Assembly (NCBI RefSeq): GCF_006783905.1 | Contig: NZ_VFPE01000002.1 | Coordinates: 1,116,001 to 1,180,000, forward strand | From: Microbacterium kyungheense | GTDB lineage: Bacteria > Actinomycetota > Actinomycetes > Actinomycetales > Microbacteriaceae | DNA length: 64,000 nt | Direction: 5' to 3' | Part shown: piece after piece, positions 8,549 to 16,374 of the stretch | Layout: each line of letters starts with the position of its first letter | Position numbering within the stretch: position 1 is the stretch's first letter | The notes under the pieces: generated by a model | Database searches by the model: none | What the model was told of the DNA's origin: nothing | Seen by the model: the letters and a program-made list of their open reading frames with translations, nothing else | Position numbers and translations under genes: made by a program

Positions 8549-9889
8549 TCAGCCTCGCGGCCGCCGCGGTGGGCGCGGCGGGTCCATGCCGAGCCGGATT
8601 CGCGTCCGCTTGCGCTCGATGACGATGAACGTCGCACCCAGGGCCCACAGCGGCACCTGGGTGAGGAAGGCGATGCGGAACGCGTCCAGGCTGTACGTGG
8701 CCGGCGTGCCCGCACCCTGGAGGTCGAGGGCGAGGCCGATCAGGAGGATGGCGATGAGCGCCGCGAGGAAGCCTCCCGCGTTCGTCACGCCCGTCGCAGT
8801 GCTCAGCCGGTGCGAGGGATTGTGGGTGCGAGCGTGGTCGAAGGCGATCATGGATGCCGGACCGCCGGTCGCGAGCGCCACCGCGAGGGCCAGCAGCAGC
8901 CACAGCGGCGCCGGTCCGGGGTAGGCGACGACGGCGAGCCACGCAGCCGCCTGGACGGCCACGGTGGGCAGCACCAGCGCGCGAGAGCGCAGATGCGGAT
9001 TGCGGCGCGAGAGCTCGCCCATGATCGGCCCGAGCGCCATGCCGACCACGACGTACAGCGACATGATCGACGCCGCCTCGGCGGTGGTGCGCCCTTCACC
9101 GGCCGTCAGGAACGGCATGCCCCACAGCAGCACGAACGCGGTGCCCGCGAAGGGCGTGGTGAAGTGCGACCAGAACGCCAGCCGGGTGCCGGGATGCGCC
9201 CAGGCGGCACGGATGCCGACGCCGGTGTCGACGGCCGACGTGACGACGCGGATGGCGCCGGTGTCGGTGTCCACCGACACGTCCTCGTCCCGGTCGGGCG
9301 GATGGTTGCGGATGAGCAGGAACACCAGCACCGCGAAGAGCACGCCCAGCCCCGCGATGCTGCCGAACGTGATCGACCACGTCGTGGCGTGCAGCAGAGC
9401 GGCCAGCGGCACCAGGGCGACCAACTGGCCCGCCTGTCCGACGATGCCGGTGAGCTGCACCATGATCGGGCCGCACTGAGCCGGGAACCACGTCGCGATC
9501 AGACGCAGCACACCGGGGAAGATCGCCGCGTCGCCCGCGCCCAGCAGCATGCGCGCGAGGATCGCCACCCCGACGCTGGGTGAGACGGCCATCGTCAGCT
9601 GACCCACGGCCATGAGCAGCATCCCGATCGTCATGATCGGTCGCGCGCCGTACCTGTCCAGCAGCACGCCGATCGGGATCTGCATGCCGCCGTAGACCGC
9701 GAGCTGGACGACGGCGAACAGCGACAGCGTCGCAGCGTCCGCGTCGAACCGCGCCGCCGCGTCCACCCCGACCGCGCTCAGCGACGAGCGGTTGGTGATC
9801 GCCAGCACGTAGGCGGCCACACCGACGGTCCAGATGATCCACGCGCGCGTTCCCGGCCCGCTCGCGGCGGGGCGGGACAGGCTGTGCAC
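8549..9889 (-). CDS. MFS transporter, candidate pseudouridine/nucleoside permease
   Basis: 446 aa major facilitator with twelve likely membrane segments; the loop-2 motif is GVLLDRYGARPI and a second RNHPPDRDED loop follows TM6. First gene of the operon with psuG and the PfkB kinase, 17 nt ahead of psuG. The context suggests uptake of pseudouridine, but sequence alone does not show the substrate. GTG start with TACGCT 6 nt upstream; GGAGAG in between could serve as a ribosome site if the mRNA starts earlier. Confidence 0.85.
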   Translation of the reverse strand: MHSLSRPAASGPGTRAWIIWTVGVAAYVLAITNRSSLSAVGVDAAARFDADAATLSLFAVVQLAVYGGMQIPIGVLLDRYGARPIMTIGMLLMAVGQLTMAVSPSVGVAILARMLLGAGDAAIFPGVLRLIATWFPAQCGPIMVQLTGIVGQAGQLVALVPLAALLHATTWSITFGSIAGLGVLFAVLVFLLIRNHPPDRDEDVSVDTDTGAIRVVTSAVDTGVGIRAAWAHPGTRLAFWSHFTTPFAGTAFVLLWGMPFLTAGEGRTTAEAASIMSLYVVVGMALGPIMGELSRRNPHLRSRALVLPTVAVQAAAWLAVVAYPGPAPLWLLLALAVALATGGPASMIAFDHARTHNPSHRLSTATGVTNAGGFLAALIAILLIGLALDLQGAGTPATYSLDAFRIAFLTQVPLWALGATFIVIERKRTRIRLGMDPPRPPRRPRG

Positions 9890-10043
9890 CTCTCCAGCGT
9901 AGTCACCGGTGGGCAGCGCGCCGTCGGCACCTGTTTGTCAACCCCCTCCCGCCGGAGCGGGTGCATCGGCCAGCGTGGTAGCCGGGACAACCCCGTCCCC
10001 AGGCCCGGGGAGGGCTGAGGAGCACTCCGGAAAGGAGCTTCGC

Positions 10044-10307
10044 ATGAGCATCGGAGCAGGAATCGTACTGTTCGCGATCGGAGCCATTCTGGCGTTCGCG
10101 CTGAACGTCCAGGTGGACTGGGTCAACCTCGACATGATCGGCTACATCCTGATGGGCGCGGGAGTCGTGATCTTCCTCGTCGGCATCGTGCTGATGATGC
10201 GCCGGCGTCGGTCTGACGTCGTGACGCACACGGCCGTGGATCCTGCCGGAGACGAGCGGGTCGTGCGCCGTTCGACGCGCACCCCGGACGACACCGCCGG
10301 CCTCTGA
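10044..10307 (+). CDS. DUF6458 family small membrane protein
   Basis: 87 aa with two membrane helices, at about residues 3-22 and 33-54, then a basic RRRRS stop-transfer and a polar tail. The MSIGAGIVLFAIGAILAFA start matches the small actinobacterial DUF6458 family, whose function is unknown. AAAGGAG lies 6-7 nt before the ATG at 10044 and decides the start. Monocistronic, followed directly by a strong hairpin. Confidence 0.85.
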   Translation: MSIGAGIVLFAIGAILAFALNVQVDWVNLDMIGYILMGAGVVIFLVGIVLMMRRRRSDVVTHTAVDPAGDERVVRRSTRTPDDTAGL

Positions 10308-10321
10308 CGCGCAGCAACGTG

Positions 10322-10347
10322 GAGCGGGCGCTCGGGGGCGCCCGCTC
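10322..10347 (+). terminator. Rho-independent-type hairpin after the DUF6458 gene
   Basis: Perfect 10-bp stem GAGCGGGCGC / GCGCCCGCTC with a 6-nt loop, followed by TGCTTTG. It lies between convergent genes and can act for both strands. Confidence 0.75.
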
Positions 10348-10356
10348 TGCTTTGCG

Positions 10357-11040
10357 TCAGTGCTCGGTCGCGAGGGGTGTGCGGATCACCTCGACGCCCC
10401 ACAGCTCGACGGGCGAGCCCAAGAGCGCGGCGTGATCGTCACGCTGCGCCAGCCATCGTTCCCGCGACATCGTGTACCGGTTGTGGAGCACCGCGGCCCC
10501 CTCGCGCGCGACCTGGAACGCCCCGTCGGATTCGTACCCCAGGCGCCGGGAGACGGCGTTGGACGGCCCGTTGTCGGCGAACGCGCCGGATGTCGCCTCG
10601 AGGGCGCCGAAACCCTCGAACGCGAGATGCAGGATGAGCGCCCGCATGCGCGTCCCGATCCCGTGACCCTGGTGCTCCAGACCCAGCCACGACCCCGTGG
10701 TGACCGTGCGGAGCACGGTCCAGTCCTTCGCGGTGAGCCCCTGGATGCCCACGGGAACGCCCCGGTGCAGCACCGCGAACTCCAGCGCGAACGCCTGCGG
10801 CGACACCTCGCCGCGCAGGCCCCACTGGTAGGTGAGGACACTGCGGGCCACCTCGTCCGCGGTGCCGCGCGTCCACGGATGCTCGAACGGCATCGCGTCG
10901 GGAGCGTGGATGCCGCGACCGGCGAGCTCCGCGAGCTCGAGCAGCAGCTGGTCATCGATCCACCGCAGTTCGAGGTCTCCGGCACGGGCACGGACGGCGG
11001 AGGCCGGCCAGAGTCGGGCGAGCGCGTCAGGGTGCGGCAT
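10357..11040 (-). CDS. GNAT-family N-acetyltransferase
   Basis: 227 aa, RimJ-like acetyltransferase fold. Acetyl-CoA loop region GLEHQGHGIGTRMRALILHLAFEGFGA and the following AFADNGPSNAVSRRLGYE are typical. Substrate unknown; could be a protein N-terminus or a small amine. It is transcribed divergently from a TetR gene, and the palindromic operator at 11111-11140 lies between them, so it may be a target of that regulator. Confidence 0.87.
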   Translation of the reverse strand: MPHPDALARLWPASAVRARAGDLELRWIDDQLLLELAELAGRGIHAPDAMPFEHPWTRGTADEVARSVLTYQWGLRGEVSPQAFALEFAVLHRGVPVGIQGLTAKDWTVLRTVTTGSWLGLEHQGHGIGTRMRALILHLAFEGFGALEATSGAFADNGPSNAVSRRLGYESDGAFQVAREGAAVLHNRYTMSRERWLAQRDDHAALLGSPVELWGVEVIRTPLATEH

Positions 11041-11110
11041 CCCGGAATTCTGTCAGACGCGTCGCGCGATCGCACGATGGTCGTGGGGCTGGGAAGATAG
11101 AGTGACCATG

Positions 11111-11140
11111 CGCCCACTATAAAGTGGGCGAGCGCCCACT
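11111..11140. promoter_or_regulatory. TetR operator with three 8-bp half-sites
   Basis: CGCCCACT (11111-11118), AGTGGGCG (11123-11130) and CGCCCACT (11133-11140) form two overlapping perfect inverted repeats with spacers of 4 and 2 nt. It lies 15 nt ahead of the TetR start and between divergent genes, as expected for an autoregulatory site. Confidence 0.75.
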
Positions 11141-11154
11141 TGAAAGGAATCTCC

Positions 11155-11724
11155 GTGCCGACAGGCAGAGCACTCGACGACGCACGCACGTTGCTGCTGG
11201 AGTCGGGCCGGCGCATCCTCGCCGCCGAGGGCGCCGGTGCTCTCACCAGCCGGTCGGTGACCGACAGGAGCGGGGTGGCCAAGGGCGTGCTGCATCGGCA
11301 CTTCGCTGACTTCGACGCGTATCTCGCGGCGCTGGTCGCAGAGGACGCCGAGCGGATCCGGGCGATCGAGCCCCGCGCCGCCGGCTCGGCGGTCGACGCC
11401 GTGACCGATGTGATCGAGCAGGTCTTCACACCGACGACCCGGGCGCTCGTCGCCCTCGTCATCAGCCGCGACGAGGTGCGCCGCCGTGTGCGCGCGCCCG
11501 GCTCGTATGGGATCCCGCTCCTGATGGACGCGACCGCCGTCGTCATCGACGTGCTCGCGGCCGGCCGCGACCTGGGGTGGCTCCGTCCGGACGCCGAGGT
11601 GGCCGCCCTCGCGCTGGCGCTCATCGGAAGCGCGCACCTGCTCTACGCGGGAGAGCTGGGGGCGTTCCCCGACCGCGCCGCGACGCACGAGGTCGTCGAG
11701 TCGATCCTCGTCGGCTCGCTGTGA
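11155..11724 (+). CDS. TetR/AcrR-family transcriptional regulator
   Basis: 189 aa. N-terminal HTH: LLESGRRILAAEGAGALTSRSV, then GVAKGVLHRHFADFDAYLAAL as the recognition helix region. The C-terminal ligand domain is not assignable. GTG at 11155 is chosen because GAAAGGA lies 6 nt before it; an upstream TTG at 11140 falls in the operator. Its stop overlaps a possible GTG start of the serine hydrolase, so the two may be co-transcribed. Likely represses itself through the palindromes just upstream. Confidence 0.88.
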   Translation: MPTGRALDDARTLLLESGRRILAAEGAGALTSRSVTDRSGVAKGVLHRHFADFDAYLAALVAEDAERIRAIEPRAAGSAVDAVTDVIEQVFTPTTRALVALVISRDEVRRRVRAPGSYGIPLLMDATAVVIDVLAAGRDLGWLRPDAEVAALALALIGSAHLLYAGELGAFPDRAATHEVVESILVGSL

Positions 11725-11750
11725 GCCGACGCTCTGCCAGACTGCTGAGC

Positions 11751-12623
11751 GTGACCGCTTCTACCATCCTCGACCGGATCGTCGCCGACATCGACGCGGA
11801 GGGACTCGGTGCGTATGGCGTTCACGTCCGCGTGGGCGACGACCAGGCGCAGCACCGCTGGCGCAGCGACGATCGCGTCAACATCTACTCCGCTTCCAAG
11901 GGCGTGTGCGCGCTGGCCGTCGGGATGGCCGCGGACGACGGCATCCTGTCCCTCGACTCGACGGTGGCCGAGCTGCTGCCCTCGTTCGAACTCGGCGAGG
12001 GCGTCGATCGCGTGACCGTGCGCCACCTGCTCACGATGACGAGCGGCATCGACTTCGAGTGGTTCGGGGATCAGCCCGTGCCGTGGCCTGATCTCGCACA
12101 GGAGATGCTCCGCCGCCCGTCGAGGGGAGCGGGCGAGGCGTTCCAGTACAGCGACGCGAGCACCTACACTGCGATGCGGCTGCTCGGCGCGCGGGTGGGC
12201 GATGTGCGCGACTGGCTCGTGCCACGGCTGTTCGAGCCGCTGGGCATCCACAACCCGCAGTGGCACCGCTGCCCGCAGGGTTGGATCGTGGGCGGCAGCG
12301 GCCTGGAGCTGCGCACAGAGGAGCTCGCACGCATCGGAAGCGTGCTGCGCGACCGCGGGCGGTGGGGAGCGGAGCAGCTGGTCAGCGCGGAGTGGGTCGA
12401 TCGCATGCACTCGGAGTGGGTCACGACCCCGTACGACGGGTCGTCGTCGCACTACGGGCTGGCCGTCTGGCAGGGCCCCGGCGCGTGCTGGCGCCTGGAC
12501 GGAAGGTACGGCCAGTACGTCGTCATCGACGACGCCGGCACCTCCGTCGTCACGATCACGGCGCACGAGGAGTCGCGCGATCACCTGCTCGCCGCGATCG
12601 CCGCGGCGGCGATCGCCGGCTGA
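11751..12623 (+). CDS. Serine hydrolase, beta-lactamase/class C-like
   Basis: About 290 aa with a penicillin-binding-protein-like fold. The SxxK motif is YSASKGVCAL near residue 46; the second motif is YSD (EAFQYSDASTY) in place of the usual YxN; a HYGLAVW segment replaces KTG. Esterase or peptidase rather than true beta-lactamase is most likely. No signal peptide. An alternative GTG at 11721 overlaps the TetR stop and would add 10 residues; neither start has a clear ribosome site. Follows the TetR gene and overlaps or nearly touches it. Confidence 0.82.
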   Translation: MTASTILDRIVADIDAEGLGAYGVHVRVGDDQAQHRWRSDDRVNIYSASKGVCALAVGMAADDGILSLDSTVAELLPSFELGEGVDRVTVRHLLTMTSGIDFEWFGDQPVPWPDLAQEMLRRPSRGAGEAFQYSDASTYTAMRLLGARVGDVRDWLVPRLFEPLGIHNPQWHRCPQGWIVGGSGLELRTEELARIGSVLRDRGRWGAEQLVSAEWVDRMHSEWVTTPYDGSSSHYGLAVWQGPGACWRLDGRYGQYVVIDDAGTSVVTITAHEESRDHLLAAIAAAAIAG

Positions 12624-12633
12624 GGACGACGGG

Positions 12634-13239
12634 ATGCGGCGCACCGACGGTCCACGATGGAATCACAACATCCACTTCCATCGCGTGGTCATCGACGCGA
12701 TCCCGGCGGGGGCGACGTCGGCTCTCGACGTCGGCACGGGCAACGGCATGCTCGCGCGAGAGCTGCGCGAGCGCCTGCCCGACGTGACGGCCGTCGACAT
12801 CGACGCGACGGTGCTCGCCGATGCGGCCGCCGAGCACGGCGATGACATCGCGTGGACGCACGCCGACGTGATGAAGCATGACTTCGGCCGACGCTTCGAC
12901 GTGGTGGCATCCATCGCGACGCTCCACCATTTCGACGATCTCGGGGCCGCCCTCGTGCGCCTGCGCGACCTGACCGCCCCCGGCGGAATCCTCGTCGTCG
13001 TAGGGCTCGCCCGCGAAGGGTCTCTGGCGGACCGGGTGCGCGGACTGGCAGGCGTCGCACAGCACCAGTACTACGCCCGGACCCGCAACCTGTGGGAGCA
13101 CACCGCTCCCACTGTCTGGCCCCCTCCGCACACGTACGCCGAGGTCCGGGAGATGGCGTCCGCGGTCCTCCCTGGCATGCGCTGGCGGCAGTTCGCACTG
13201 TGGCGCTATGCCTTGACGTGGCACCGGCCCGCGTCGTGA
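12634..13239 (+). CDS. Class I SAM-dependent methyltransferase
   Basis: 201 aa Rossmann methyltransferase. Motif I ALDVGTGNGMLAREL, motif II acidic end AVDIDATVLADA, and motif IV-like VASIATLHHFDD. The substrate is unknown; small-molecule type. It lies 10 nt behind the serine hydrolase and is probably in the same transcript as the TetR and hydrolase genes. ATG at 12634 with weak GGACGACGGG upstream. Confidence 0.85.
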   Translation: MRRTDGPRWNHNIHFHRVVIDAIPAGATSALDVGTGNGMLARELRERLPDVTAVDIDATVLADAAAEHGDDIAWTHADVMKHDFGRRFDVVASIATLHHFDDLGAALVRLRDLTAPGGILVVVGLAREGSLADRVRGLAGVAQHQYYARTRNLWEHTAPTVWPPPHTYAEVREMASAVLPGMRWRQFALWRYALTWHRPAS

Positions 13240-13269
13240 CGGCGGAGCTGGACGGACGTATCGCGACCG

Positions 13270-14043
13270 TCAGCGCTCCACGTACGCGGCGATGCCGTCG
13301 AGGATCCTTGCGAGCCCGAACTCGAACCCGTCGAGCGGAGGCTCGTCCGCGAGGAACATCGGTTCCCGCATCACGTCGGCCACCGCATCGAGTCGGCGAG
13401 CGCGCAGCTGCGCGTCGAGGAACTCGCGCACGGCCCGCATCGCGCGCTGCTGATCCGGGTTCGCGCGACGCAGCTCGGCGGGGGTCGGGGCGTCGCGCCG
13501 CAGATCCGCGCCGTACCGCGCGTGGCTGTCGAGCAGATACGCGCAGTTCAGCATCTGCTGAGAGCCCATGCCGGTCGGCGCCAGGGCGCCGATGAGCTCC
13601 TCCAGCCACGCCGCGTTGTGGGGCGTGAGCGGAACGGTGCGCGGAACGTCGAGCAGCCAGGGGCGAGCGACGAACTGCTCGAACAGGCCTCGGGCCCACT
13701 GCGCAGCGGCCTCTCTCCAGTCGCCGTCGGGCAGCGCGGGCGGGTCGCCCCACGCGCGGTCCGCGACGAGGACGAGCAGCTCGTCCTTCGAACTCACGTA
13801 GCGGTAGAGCGCGTTCGTGCTCACACCGATCCGTGACGCGACGCGGGGGAGGGATGCCGCCGCGATACCCTCCTCGTCCGCCAGCGCTGTCGCGGCCTCG
13901 ACGACCTCGTCGACGGTGTGGGCTGGTTTGGGGCCGCGGCGTCCCTCCGTCCCCGTCACGCCCCACGCCGCCGCGAGGCCGGGAGGAAGGGCGTCGAGGT
14001 CCACAGCTGTGCGTTGCGGGTGATCTGGCGCGGCCGGCGTCAT
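13270..14043 (-). CDS. TetR/AcrR regulator with TetR_C-like ligand domain
   Basis: 257 aa. The HTH (residues about 45-90) includes AATALADEEGIAAASLPRVA and GVSTNALYRYVSSKDELLVLV. The long C-terminal part with GLFEQFVARPWLLDVPRTVPLTPHNAAWLEEL resembles the tetracycline-repressor C-terminal class. The ATG at 14043 is preferred to 14052 because GAGAGG then sits 9 nt upstream. Divergent from a six-helix membrane protein with a CACAGT-N7-ACTGTG palindrome between them, the classic repressor/target pair layout. Confidence 0.87.
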   Translation of the reverse strand: MTPAAPDHPQRTAVDLDALPPGLAAAWGVTGTEGRRGPKPAHTVDEVVEAATALADEEGIAAASLPRVASRIGVSTNALYRYVSSKDELLVLVADRAWGDPPALPDGDWREAAAQWARGLFEQFVARPWLLDVPRTVPLTPHNAAWLEELIGALAPTGMGSQQMLNCAYLLDSHARYGADLRRDAPTPAELRRANPDQQRAMRAVREFLDAQLRARRLDAVADVMREPMFLADEPPLDGFEFGLARILDGIAAYVER

Positions 14044-14088
14044 GTGCGGCATCCTCTCGACGTCTCGTAACAAACAGTAGACGGCTTA

Positions 14089-14107
14089 CACAGTTAAGGC
14101 TACTGTG
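14089..14107. promoter_or_regulatory. Operator and promoter between the TetR and membrane-protein genes
   Basis: CACAGT (14089-14094) and ACTGTG (14102-14107) form an inverted repeat with a 7-nt spacer. The right arm overlaps TACTGT (14101-14106), a -10 element 7 nt before the ATG at 14114. An outer repeat ACAGTAG (14074-14080) / CTACTGT (14100-14106) also exists and its left arm gives a TACTGT -10 for the minus-strand TetR gene. Confidence 0.6.
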
Positions 14108-14113
14108 CATGCC

Positions 14114-14809
14114 ATGAACACTTCATCTCATACACAGTTATCGCTCACCACGGCAGCACAGCGGTGGATCGGGGGAGCGGCGATCGTCGGCGGGGTCTTC
14201 GCCATCGCCGAGCTCCCGCTGTACTTCGTGGTGCCCGCCTGCAACACCTGCAGCGTCGACACCGGCTCGCTCATGCCGGATGGTCTGATCCTGACGCGCA
14301 CGCTGTTCAACTTCCTGGCCCTGACCGCGTTCCTCGTGTTCATGAGCGGGGTGCGGTTCCTGATCGGACGCGCCGACTCGCGATTCGAGTGGTTCGGAGC
14401 CGTCGCGGGCACCGCCGGCGTGGCCTGGACGATCGTCGACATGGTCGCGAAGGGGCTCGAGGGCAGCAGCGCCATCCAGACGGCGGAACTCATCGATCCG
14501 ACCCGCACGGTCCCGACGTACCTGCTGTACGGATCCATCTCCCACCTGCTGCTGACGGTGTTCGGCGTCGCATTCGGGTACGCGGTGCTGCGCACGCGGG
14601 CGCTCGCTCCGTGGGTCGGCTGGTCGGCGTTCGCGATCGCGCTCCTGCACCTGGCCGGGGTCCCGTCGATGTTCTTCGGCTACAACTCGTCGGAGTTCTA
14701 CGCCTCGAACGGCTGGGGTGCTGTCGCGATGTTCAACGGCATCGCCGCCCTGTGGCTCGCCGTCGTCGGGATCGCCGTCCTGCGCCGCAGGACGTCCGGC
14801 ACCGTCTGA
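14114..14809 (+). CDS. Hypothetical six-helix integral membrane protein (DUF4386-like)
   Basis: 231 aa with about six hydrophobic helices (near residues 16-36, 60-80, 92-112, 134-156, 165-184, 199-222) and a short extracytoplasmic loop with two cysteines (PACNTCSVD). Similar in layout to DUF4386-type proteins, but I cannot assign a function. ATG at 14114 has TACTGT 7 nt upstream and no Shine-Dalgarno, suggesting a leaderless mRNA. Divergent from a TetR gene, which probably represses it; a drug-linked role is only inference. Confidence 0.75.
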   Translation: MNTSSHTQLSLTTAAQRWIGGAAIVGGVFAIAELPLYFVVPACNTCSVDTGSLMPDGLILTRTLFNFLALTAFLVFMSGVRFLIGRADSRFEWFGAVAGTAGVAWTIVDMVAKGLEGSSAIQTAELIDPTRTVPTYLLYGSISHLLLTVFGVAFGYAVLRTRALAPWVGWSAFAIALLHLAGVPSMFFGYNSSEFYASNGWGAVAMFNGIAALWLAVVGIAVLRRRTSGTV

Positions 14810-14821
14810 CCTCCGTCGTGC

Positions 14822-14852
14822 CGCGGTCCGGGTGCTCGCCGCCCGGACCGCG
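14822..14852. terminator. Bidirectional hairpin between convergent genes
   Basis: 11-bp perfect stem CGCGGTCCGGG / CCCGGACCGCG with a 9-nt loop, located between the stops of the membrane-protein gene and the methyltransferase gene. No T-run follows. Confidence 0.7.
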
Positions 14853-14858
14853 TCGCGC

Positions 14859-15608
14859 TCATGCCGACGGGATGTCCACGGGGAGCGCGCTGATCAGCCA
14901 CGACGTGTAGTGCTCGGTCACGGCGCCGCCCAGTTCTGCCGCGGCCGAGGCCGCCTCCTCGACTTCGGCCGGCGTCCAGTCGCTGAACGTCGCGAAGAGG
15001 GCACGCACCTGTGCAGTCGTGAGCGTCACCGACCACCGGTAGTGATGGATGCCGTCGACGGCGAACAGTCCCGTGCCGCCCAGCCGCGCTGCCGTGGCAT
15101 CGGCGTCCTCGGTGTTCCCGGGTCGGGTGGTGCCTCTCCGCTCCACGATCCGGTGCACAGCGCGGCGGAACGGCGTGATGTCCGCGGCGGCGTCGCCGAA
15201 CACGTTGCGCCACACGAGGAACCGCCCCGTGGGCTTCAGCGCACGGTGGAGGAGCGGCAGCACGATGTCGAGATCCATCCAGTGGATCGATGTCGCCGCG
15301 ACCGCCAGGTCGAACGCTCCGTCGTCGACGCGAAGGTCCTCCGCGCGCGAGCGGACGACCGTCACCGAGGGGAGCCGCCTCTGCAGGATCGCGGCAAGGT
15401 TCGGCCCCGGCTCGACCGCGACGACGTCCATCCCCGCGGCGACGAGCTCTCGGGTGGCCTCACCGCTGCCGGCCCCGAGGTCGAGTGCGCGTCTTCCCGG
15501 GCCGAGGAGCCCGGTGCTCCGCACGTCGCGCCAGAGCTCCTGCGGATACGGCGGCCGGGCGGTCGCGTAGCGGTCCGCCATCCCGTCGAAGTGCAGAGGA
15601 TCGACCAC
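14859..15608 (-). CDS. Class I SAM-dependent methyltransferase
   Basis: 249 aa. Starts with the FDGMADRYATARPPYPQELW block common to the methyltransferase_11 group, then motif I ALDLGAGSGEATREL, VVAVEPGPNLA, and SIHWMDLD. Small-molecule methyl transfer is likely; substrate unknown. GTG start with TAGGCT 6 nt upstream, so probably leaderless. Not an operon member: the gene on its 5' side ends 25 nt upstream but has no coupling. Confidence 0.87.
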   Translation of the reverse strand: MVDPLHFDGMADRYATARPPYPQELWRDVRSTGLLGPGRRALDLGAGSGEATRELVAAGMDVVAVEPGPNLAAILQRRLPSVTVVRSRAEDLRVDDGAFDLAVAATSIHWMDLDIVLPLLHRALKPTGRFLVWRNVFGDAAADITPFRRAVHRIVERRGTTRPGNTEDADATAARLGGTGLFAVDGIHHYRWSVTLTTAQVRALFATFSDWTPAEVEEAASAAAELGGAVTEHYTSWLISALPVDIPSA

Positions 15609-15633
15609 GCCGCGAGCCTAGCCCTCCCACGAG

Positions 15634-16122
15634 TCAGCTGCCGCGGGCATCCTCCTCGAGCAGGGTGGTCGCCACGACCGTGGCCGTCGCGCCCGGCATC
15701 ACCGCGACGGCGACGAAGGGCAGCTGCGCGCTCGTGCCGGCCGGAGTCGCGACGCCGGGGACGTGCGTCATGTGCGGGCGGTAGCCCTCGCGCCAGTAGC
15801 CGGGCCCGTCGGGAGCGAAGCCGTCGAGCGCCTCGAGCGAGTCGGCCAGGCGCGCGTGCAGTGCCAGGATCCGGGCGGAATCCACCAGCTGCACGGCGAT
15901 GTCCTGTCGCGGTCCGAACCACGCCGCGTCGCCGAACCGCAGCTTCAGCGGCCGCTCGCCGGCGCAGACGCGGCGCACGGCGCTCACGACCGCATCGGCG
16001 GTGCCCTCGACCACGAAGTTCGACGCAAGCGTCACGTGCGCGGGCCACGCGCGGCGGCTGACCCGCTCGCCGACGGCGAGTGGCGCGGGCAGGGCGACCA
16101 CGACGAAAGGCTCTCGAGACAT
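15634..16122 (-). CDS. 2H-phosphoesterase (2'-5' RNA ligase/LigT-like) protein
   Basis: 162 aa with the two HxT motifs of the 2H phosphoesterase superfamily: HVT in WPAHVTLASNF near residue 28 and HMT in YRPHMTHVPG near residue 125. These hydrolyse or ligate 2',3'-cyclic or 2'-5' linkages in RNA or nucleotides; the exact substrate is not predictable. ATG at 16122 gives the conserved MSREPFVVVALPAP start. It follows the broken epimerase gene and may be read from that gene's old promoter. Confidence 0.75.
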   Translation of the reverse strand: MSREPFVVVALPAPLAVGERVSRRAWPAHVTLASNFVVEGTADAVVSAVRRVCAGERPLKLRFGDAAWFGPRQDIAVQLVDSARILALHARLADSLEALDGFAPDGPGYWREGYRPHMTHVPGVATPAGTSAQLPFVAVAVMPGATATVVATTLLEEDARGS

Positions 16123-16138
16123 CCTGTCGCGCACGACC

Positions 16139-16333
16139 TCAGTCTGACGCATCGACGTACACCGCACGTGACGAGATCACGACGGGGGAGTGCACGGCCT
16201 TCCGGTGGAACCGCACGCCCGCCTCCGCCAGCTCGTCCGGCATGAGCCCGGGGGAGCGCCCGGTCACGTCGACGGCCCACCCCGCTCTTGCCAGACGCTC
16301 CGCGGTCGCTCCGCCGAGGATGACCGCGCGCAT
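16139..16333 (-). pseudogene. Remnant of an NAD-dependent epimerase/dehydratase gene
   Basis: A 64-codon frame that keeps recognisable pieces of an extended-SDR epimerase: MRAVILGGA, then LARAGWAVDVTGRSPGLMP and AGVRFHR, then VVISSRAVYVDA. The GxxGxxG loop after ILGGA and the whole stretch between FHR and VVISS are missing, as are roughly 200 C-terminal residues. In intact relatives these blocks are separated by about 10 and 50 residues. It cannot bind NAD or act as an enzyme. The deletions keep the frame. The stop lies 16 nt before the 2H-phosphoesterase gene. Confidence 0.7.
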
Positions 16334-16374
16334 CCGTCCAGCCTGTCAGACGGCGGACGGCGGACGGACCGCGG

